This document shows, one piece after another, positions 58,837-64,000 of a DNA stretch of 64,000 nt. The notes beneath the pieces are model-generated. The model did not search any database, was not told where the DNA came from, and worked only from the letters and a program-made list of their open reading frames with translations. How positions within the stretch are numbered: the stretch's first letter is position 1; each line of letters opens with the position of its first letter. The translations under genes and the position numbers were made by a program. Location of the stretch: assembly GCF_910592395.1 (NCBI RefSeq), contig NC_088308.1:8135001-8199000 (forward strand). Reading direction: 5' to 3'. Source of the stretch: Lineus longissimus (lineage: Eukaryota > Nemertea > Pilidiophora > Heteronemertea > Lineidae).

Positions 58837-61489
58837 CTTCTTTGTTTATTCCTCTTTGAATAATCCAAGAAATAAATCCGCCTAAAAGTGTTATCCTTTA
58901 CATTGCGCTAAAGCTGACATAACCTTTGAGTAAAAGTGATAGAAAGTGCAGAACTTCTTAACTGTTTGCTGATGAAGCGTGTCAGTGATATTCCACCGTA
59001 TGTTTACCTGTTGTTGTTTTTGTGGCGACCTGCGCCGAGAGAACCTATCTGTGCTTAGACTTTCCGCACCTATGCACTGCTAACACACAACTATTTGAAA
59101 AATCTATATTCCACGATGCGTCCCTTCACTGCGATTCACAGATGTGGCAATCCCACTCGCCCAGTCTTAGTTGACAATGCGCATGAGCGCAGATCCACAG
59201 TCCGGCGCAAAGATATATCTGCCGATGTCGTGTCGAGCTCGAGTAAAAACCTATCATCGGATAGTGTCGAAATGTCAGTAAGGCATCCGTTGAGTTAATT
59301 TGTTAATTGAACCTGAAATACCTTCTCGTATGTTGAGTGGAATTAATTCGACAATGAAAATTGTTGCCTTTATCATGTTGTATAAAATGAAGAATGAAGG
59401 AGAACATTCTAAAGACTGACTTATCGTGTCATTGGCTACTAATAAGCTGGCGAGAATTGATTACTTTGAGATGTTCCTGTCTATATCTATGGTAGTGTAA
59501 AATGGTTCACCGTCGAGACTTCGCAGCAATATTCTGTCCGCTCTACATTATACGAACCCGGGCAATCCCGGAGGCCAGGAAACCAAGGTCATCATAGCGC
59601 CATGTACCTAGGTCATCATAGCGAGGATCAAGTCGTATCATACAGTGAGAGGAGCTTGCTATTCATGCCGCAAAATTGTGAAATTAATTAGACTTGGGTG
59701 TGCGTAGTGCTACGAGGACAGAAACCATACATTTAAAAAGGGACTTTCAAGGCACATCAGTAGAGCGTTAATACATAAATTTTATTTGTATTGAATTTTG
59801 TATCCGTGTTGACGAAGTCTTACCGTCATTTTGTCAAAAGCGGCATAAGTCAATGGCCAAACACCTGTTTCAATATCCGCCCAATGTTTATTATGACAAT
59901 AACACTCTATCATGTTTGTAGTTTTCTGCATAATTCTACAATTCCACATTCCATTTTTCAAATGGGATGTCGAAAAAAACCTGATGTAAGGTATAACTTG
60001 TTCAATAATCGCTTTAGGGATCAAATCCATTTAACATTTGTTAGCCGATTTTAACCATTTAATTAAATGCAAATGTATAGGGATTAATAAACGATTGATG
60101 CGCGATCCCTGCTGTCTCAAGCGTTCCGCTGTGTAAGGTTTATTGCGGACCCGCAGGTAGTAACGCCCCTAAGATGGTACACTATGATATGACCACGGCA
60201 TAGAAAAGGCATTTTGTGATTGTTTGCGGCAGGAACACCTTAGAACATGTGATGAACTGCAATTTACTTAGGGACAACGAGACGTCGCTGAGAATAATTG
60301 AATTGCTAATCCAAGCCTTTGCCTTTAGCCGGTTTTGTTCCCAGACGAAATTTTAAGTAATTATTGCCGGGTATTCAATTCACACTTAAATATGTCTTTA
60401 TTTGATCAAGATCCCGCAATGATTGATAACTGTAAGCCAACACGTATAATGATCTATCATCTTGAAGAAAACCATATCACGTCGGGCGTCGCTTTCCGTT
60501 TTTATATAGCTGTGGCAACACTGATATTGCCTTCCCTGCGGTGTACATTTCAGAACATTAAGCAGATACCACCAGAAGATAGAAAAAGGAACGATGATTT
60601 CAACCTGTTCTTAAAAAAGGACACCAATCCTGACATGTTTACCAATACCATAGCTGACGAATCGCCCCGGTGCAAGGCATTGTAAAACAAGTGTCCGATT
60701 ATTTTGTCCCCAGGGGTAGGACTTACCTTCATGTATTGTATACCATTGTATACAGGAATACTGTTGAGTAGCGTTCTTGGGGATCATTAACTTGCGACGC
60801 GGGAGATACGTTGCTAAGAAGCCAACTTCTAACCAGATGGTGAGTTACTGATAGTGCATACCACCAACAAGAGATAAAAACTAAGAATGTGTGAGGAAAG
60901 CTACAGCGCACTTTTATCTATATTTCTATTCCGAGTTTTGACAATGGATCTTATACAAGACATCCCCCACATGTTTGATTTTGTCAAAACATACATGATT
61001 CCACGGACTTATCCGTGATGCCCTACACGTACTTGCGCGTGTCTCAAATGGTTCACCTTATCAATTAGTGCTTCTTACTAAGCTCATAAGGAAATGGTAC
61101 ATACATGTATACAATAATTGTTATTGAGATCCTAAATGAATGCCTCCGGCATGCGAGTACGTACCAATTATTTTGCTCTACCAAATGCATATGAAATATT
61201 TTATCAAAAGGCATCTTATGTAAAGGCAAGATGGCCGAGTCTACAGATGATTCACCTTAAATGGTGCTCTGAATCTTACATCGTGATATTTCTTATACAG
61301 ATGTGCCTCTAGCGTCTTTCATCATAAGCCTCAACTGACTGCCGGGTCCCAAACAAGAGGCAACAAATGATGCCTCTCAATCATTTGATTTTGGTGCTTT
61401 TCAAGAGTATCCAGCTAGTGAACAGGGGCGTAGCTAGGTTGTCTGCACCCCCTTGCAACGCCCATGGAATAACACCCGCGCAGCTCCCG
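58837..61489. other. gene-free stretch upstream of the receptor exon
   Basis: It should contain the receptor's promoter and any 5' non-coding exon, but no TATA box was seen. A tandem duplication of GGTCATCATAGCG occurs at about 59,586-59,622. Nothing else was recognised. Confidence 0.4.
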
Positions 61490-62045
61490 TTTTGTATCGG
61501 CTCGGGTTTGGACTGTATTTTAGCTCCACCCTCGAGTGTCTTGGTAACTCAACCAAGGTCCTCCGCCTCGGGTTCAATTTCTATTCTAAAATACCTCAAA
61601 CTTAAAAAGATAGGCCACGAAAATAACTTGAATATGTGCGAATTTGGCAAATTCCATCCATCGCCGGCCCGGAGCGCCGGTAGCGCCGTTGTTTACATTA
61701 TGTTACGGCAGCGTGCATAGGAAGTCCGCATCGGCTCGCTCAAGTGATGCTAAAATCCGCGCAAATGGGCTATTTGGAGCGTTTTTCTCAGCAAATATGT
61801 GTAGTGCTCATTAAAAAACTTAGGGTGGTTGATGCTTCCTTGGCTGATTTGTGTTTGAAGCAGTGTTTTGAGAGCCTCAAACTTCTGAAGTGAGCTGTGT
61901 GCATGGTTTCCACATTTTAGTGCAACCCGAGGGAACTTTGGTAGAGCATCTTGGTTGCGTGTCCAAAACACTCCACTCTCAGAACGAGGCTTATGCATTT
62001 TCCATTTAAAAGTTGACTTTACGGTACCAAGGTATTTTAGAATAT
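61490..62045 (-). mobile_element. foldback element copy B (inverted, half hairpin)
   Basis: Reverse-complement match to 5796-6412 across the body, including GTAACATAATGTAAACAACG and GGAATTTGCCAAATTCGCAC. It keeps only one hairpin arm (61490-61575) and stops at the loop. The arm carries the 14 bases missing from the right arm of copy A. Its variants match that right arm rather than the left arm next to the body in copy A. The TATTCTAAAATACC boundary motif occurs at both ends of the body. Confidence 0.75.
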
Positions 62046-62118
62046 TGATTATGGATCGGTTAAAGTGTTCGCCATTTTGCTTCAAAATATTTCTGTCATA
62101 TTTCTTTATAAAATGCAT
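61750..62118 (-). CDS. hypothetical 122-codon frame in foldback copy B
   Basis: The ATG is at 62118 and the stop at 61750. The first ~25 codons lie outside the shared body. The rest (about 97 codons, containing TFKWKMHKPRSESG, TRNQDALPKFPR and YLLRKTLQIAHLRGF) is matched almost exactly by copy A at 5813-6091, where one missing base breaks the frame. It is basic and has no signal peptide or membrane segment. No family was recognised. It may be a fragment of an element-encoded protein or a chance open frame in repeat DNA. An alternative is a short exon, but no flanking splice sites are clear. Confidence 0.35.
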   Translation of the reverse strand: MHFIKKYDRNILKQNGEHFNRSIINILKYLGTVKSTFKWKMHKPRSESGVFWTRNQDALPKFPRVALKCGNHAHSSLQKFEALKTLLQTQISQGSINHPKFFNEHYTYLLRKTLQIAHLRGF

Positions 62119-64000
62119 GATGGCTTCTTGTGTTTCTTTATTTTAGCTCCTGTGTGCACTGATTGACAATTGGCCAATCTAGGACTCGTTTAGGTTTCTT
62201 ATACCAAAAATTCGACAGCAATTGTGCATTTTTTAGCTCCGCTTGAGAAAAAACACCATGTTTTCCAAGTGGCAGAACAGACTAATCCACCCGTGGCTCG
62301 GGATAAAGTTAATCTGTACGTGTGTCTGCAAGGATAAGAGAAAGACAGCACTTCTCCGGTTTCCCTTTGGGCATTTTTTAGAGTGCAGCATGTTCTACTG
62401 ATGAAGGGAGCAAGGCATTAGATAAATGCTATGTATATTCTGCTGCGCCTTTGTTGTGTCTCAAGGTACAATGAAGTAATGGGGAAGGCGACTGGGTTTC
62501 AGGGTTTTTTCACGTTTGTTGTACATATATAGCAGTGCCTGTCGTGGCTGAGTTATTTGTGTCTTACCAACAACGGTAAATTTAGAGGTAACTATGCCAC
62601 GAACAAATAGTATCTATTATTACTGTGCATACGCCATGAACTTTACGGCAAGAGCTAATTGTCATTCGTTACATTGCGGAAAATTGGTTCAATCTAAAAG
62701 AAGCGTTCTTCTTTAATCCAGCCTCTCATCAGAACCTTCCGTAAATGTCATCGAGTGATTCACCTGAAGGAAAGGCTTGATCAATTAGGTTCAGTAACCG
62801 TGCATTACAATCATCTAATAGTATATTTTAATCAGTGTATCCAAAGCACATACACTAAATGCGTAATATGCTATTCCGATTGATATTCATCCAATGACCG
62901 ATCAACTTTCTGACAGGCTGTCTGGGTGACCAATGAGACACAGCTTGACAAAACAGTGCGCAGTGATTTGTCCAGCAAAAGGCAATGTTGTCTGTGTTGA
63001 TGGATGTGACACAGAGGTAATTAAATAAAAGATACTGGTAAGGTACTTGTACTGTTTTTTATAACTAATTCAGCCTAAATTATCGCCGTTAATACGGCTC
63101 CTAGCGCGATGAAACTTGACATATGTAATGATTTTATATCGACGTTGACACAACAACATTGTCGACATTGATTGATACTTGTTCGAAGTTAAATTGAAAA
63201 ATTCGAATTCGAATAAATTTTGAACGCACGAACACAGTCTTTATGAGATTGCTCAGCTTGGACACTTGCTGGGGAGGGCATTTTCGAACCACAATATAAT
63301 AAAGTGCTCTGTTATTCTCCTACACCAATATTGCAATCGGAGATATAAAATACAGCGATGTTGCTTGAAAGAAACAGTGGTGGAGGTCCCCCAGCGATAA
63401 ATCGCGAAATAGCAATAAGTCATGAACAGATCGTAATCTGATTTGTTCGGAAGTTCGTCCCCAGTGACAAAAAGGTTTAATCTGGCTCACGCTGTTCTTT
63501 TTTTTTTTTTTGTATCGACAACTTGGTTTATGCATGAACCAAACAAGTGTCAAGAATAATTTGTGGAGAATGTCTTTTTGTTTGCATAACTTGGATTTTG
63601 GAAGTTGTTGCGAGTGACTGAGGTAGAATAAAATCGATTCACGAATCAGGACAATCAGGTTACCAGGCGGATCATTTTGGTCGTGTTAGCTTCACAGAAA
63701 AAAAGTACCGGTAGGTTTATCTTTTTATGAAACAAATGTTTTTGAAACTAACCTTTAGCGTTTTGTGGCAAAAGGCAAACGTCATTCTATGTTATTGTTG
63801 AAGAGGTGAATCTCACTTAGTAATAGTGTTGCCTTGCAAAAGAAAGGCAACTTGAAACGGTGAGTTTGGCGTCTTCTAAAGCTGTGCTTCGGATTTATAG
63901 CAAACTAGCATTATACCCGTGGCGCAGCATGGGCCGAAAGATTGAATTCCAATGAAAATTTAATGCAATATCTAAGGAGCCATATCGGAGAGACAAATTA
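62119..64000. other. gene-free stretch to window end
   Basis: No coding or RNA feature was recognised. A T-run of about 13 lies near 63,498-63,511. Confidence 0.4.

Overview
The window reads as nuclear DNA of an animal, most likely a marine invertebrate. It is AT-rich, coding sequence is sparse, an intron donor is visible, and there is a CR1/L2-like retrotransposon, tRNA-derived SINE heads, many short inverted-repeat DNA elements and minisatellites. Nothing bacterial, organellar or viral was recognised. A receptor exon that ends at a splice site right after transmembrane helix 2 fits a bilaterian better than a cnidarian, but the species cannot be named from this window.

Three protein-coding loci stand out. 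(1) At 21182-24505 (minus), one uninterrupted 1107-codon frame encodes a secreted multidomain protein: signal peptide, long helical N-terminal region with a hydrophobic stretch and coiled coil, EGF, sushi-like, thrombospondin type 1 and LDL-receptor class A modules, then three related Cys/Trp repeats. The architecture is that of the SE-cephalotoxin-like family. It has its own TATA box and poly(A) signal, so it looks complete and possibly intronless. (2) At 58539-58836 (minus), the first coding exon of a class A peptide receptor (TM1-TM2) ends in a consensus GTAAGT donor. The later exons were not found. (3) At 27983-29851 (minus), an open reverse transcriptase frame comes from a 5'-truncated non-LTR retrotransposon. 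A shorter LINE fossil lies at 43735-43965.

The rest is intergenic or intronic DNA rich in repeats. From 1 to 8.7 kb there are diverged tandem duplications, a 26-bp perfect hairpin, a minisatellite with higher-order structure inside a duplicated segment, and several foldback elements. One foldback body (5.8-6.4 kb) recurs inverted at 61.5-62.0 kb. A family of hairpins with similar cores occurs at 6.3, 8.1, 8.65, 11.3, 14.6 and 61.5 kb. Between 31 and 38 kb lie a 322-bp element with a 6-bp target duplication, a 462-bp foldback and a 788-bp inverted-repeat element whose end abuts a ~171-bp CCGGTGTA-ended MITE. Three more copies of that MITE are at 38.5, 44.1 and 47.5 kb.

The genes are unrelated and show no joint operation. 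The best leads are the cephalotoxin-like gene, with its uncharacterised triplicated C-terminal domain, and the foldback/hairpin families. All repeat relationships were found by reading the sequence, not by alignment software, so edges and identities are approximate.
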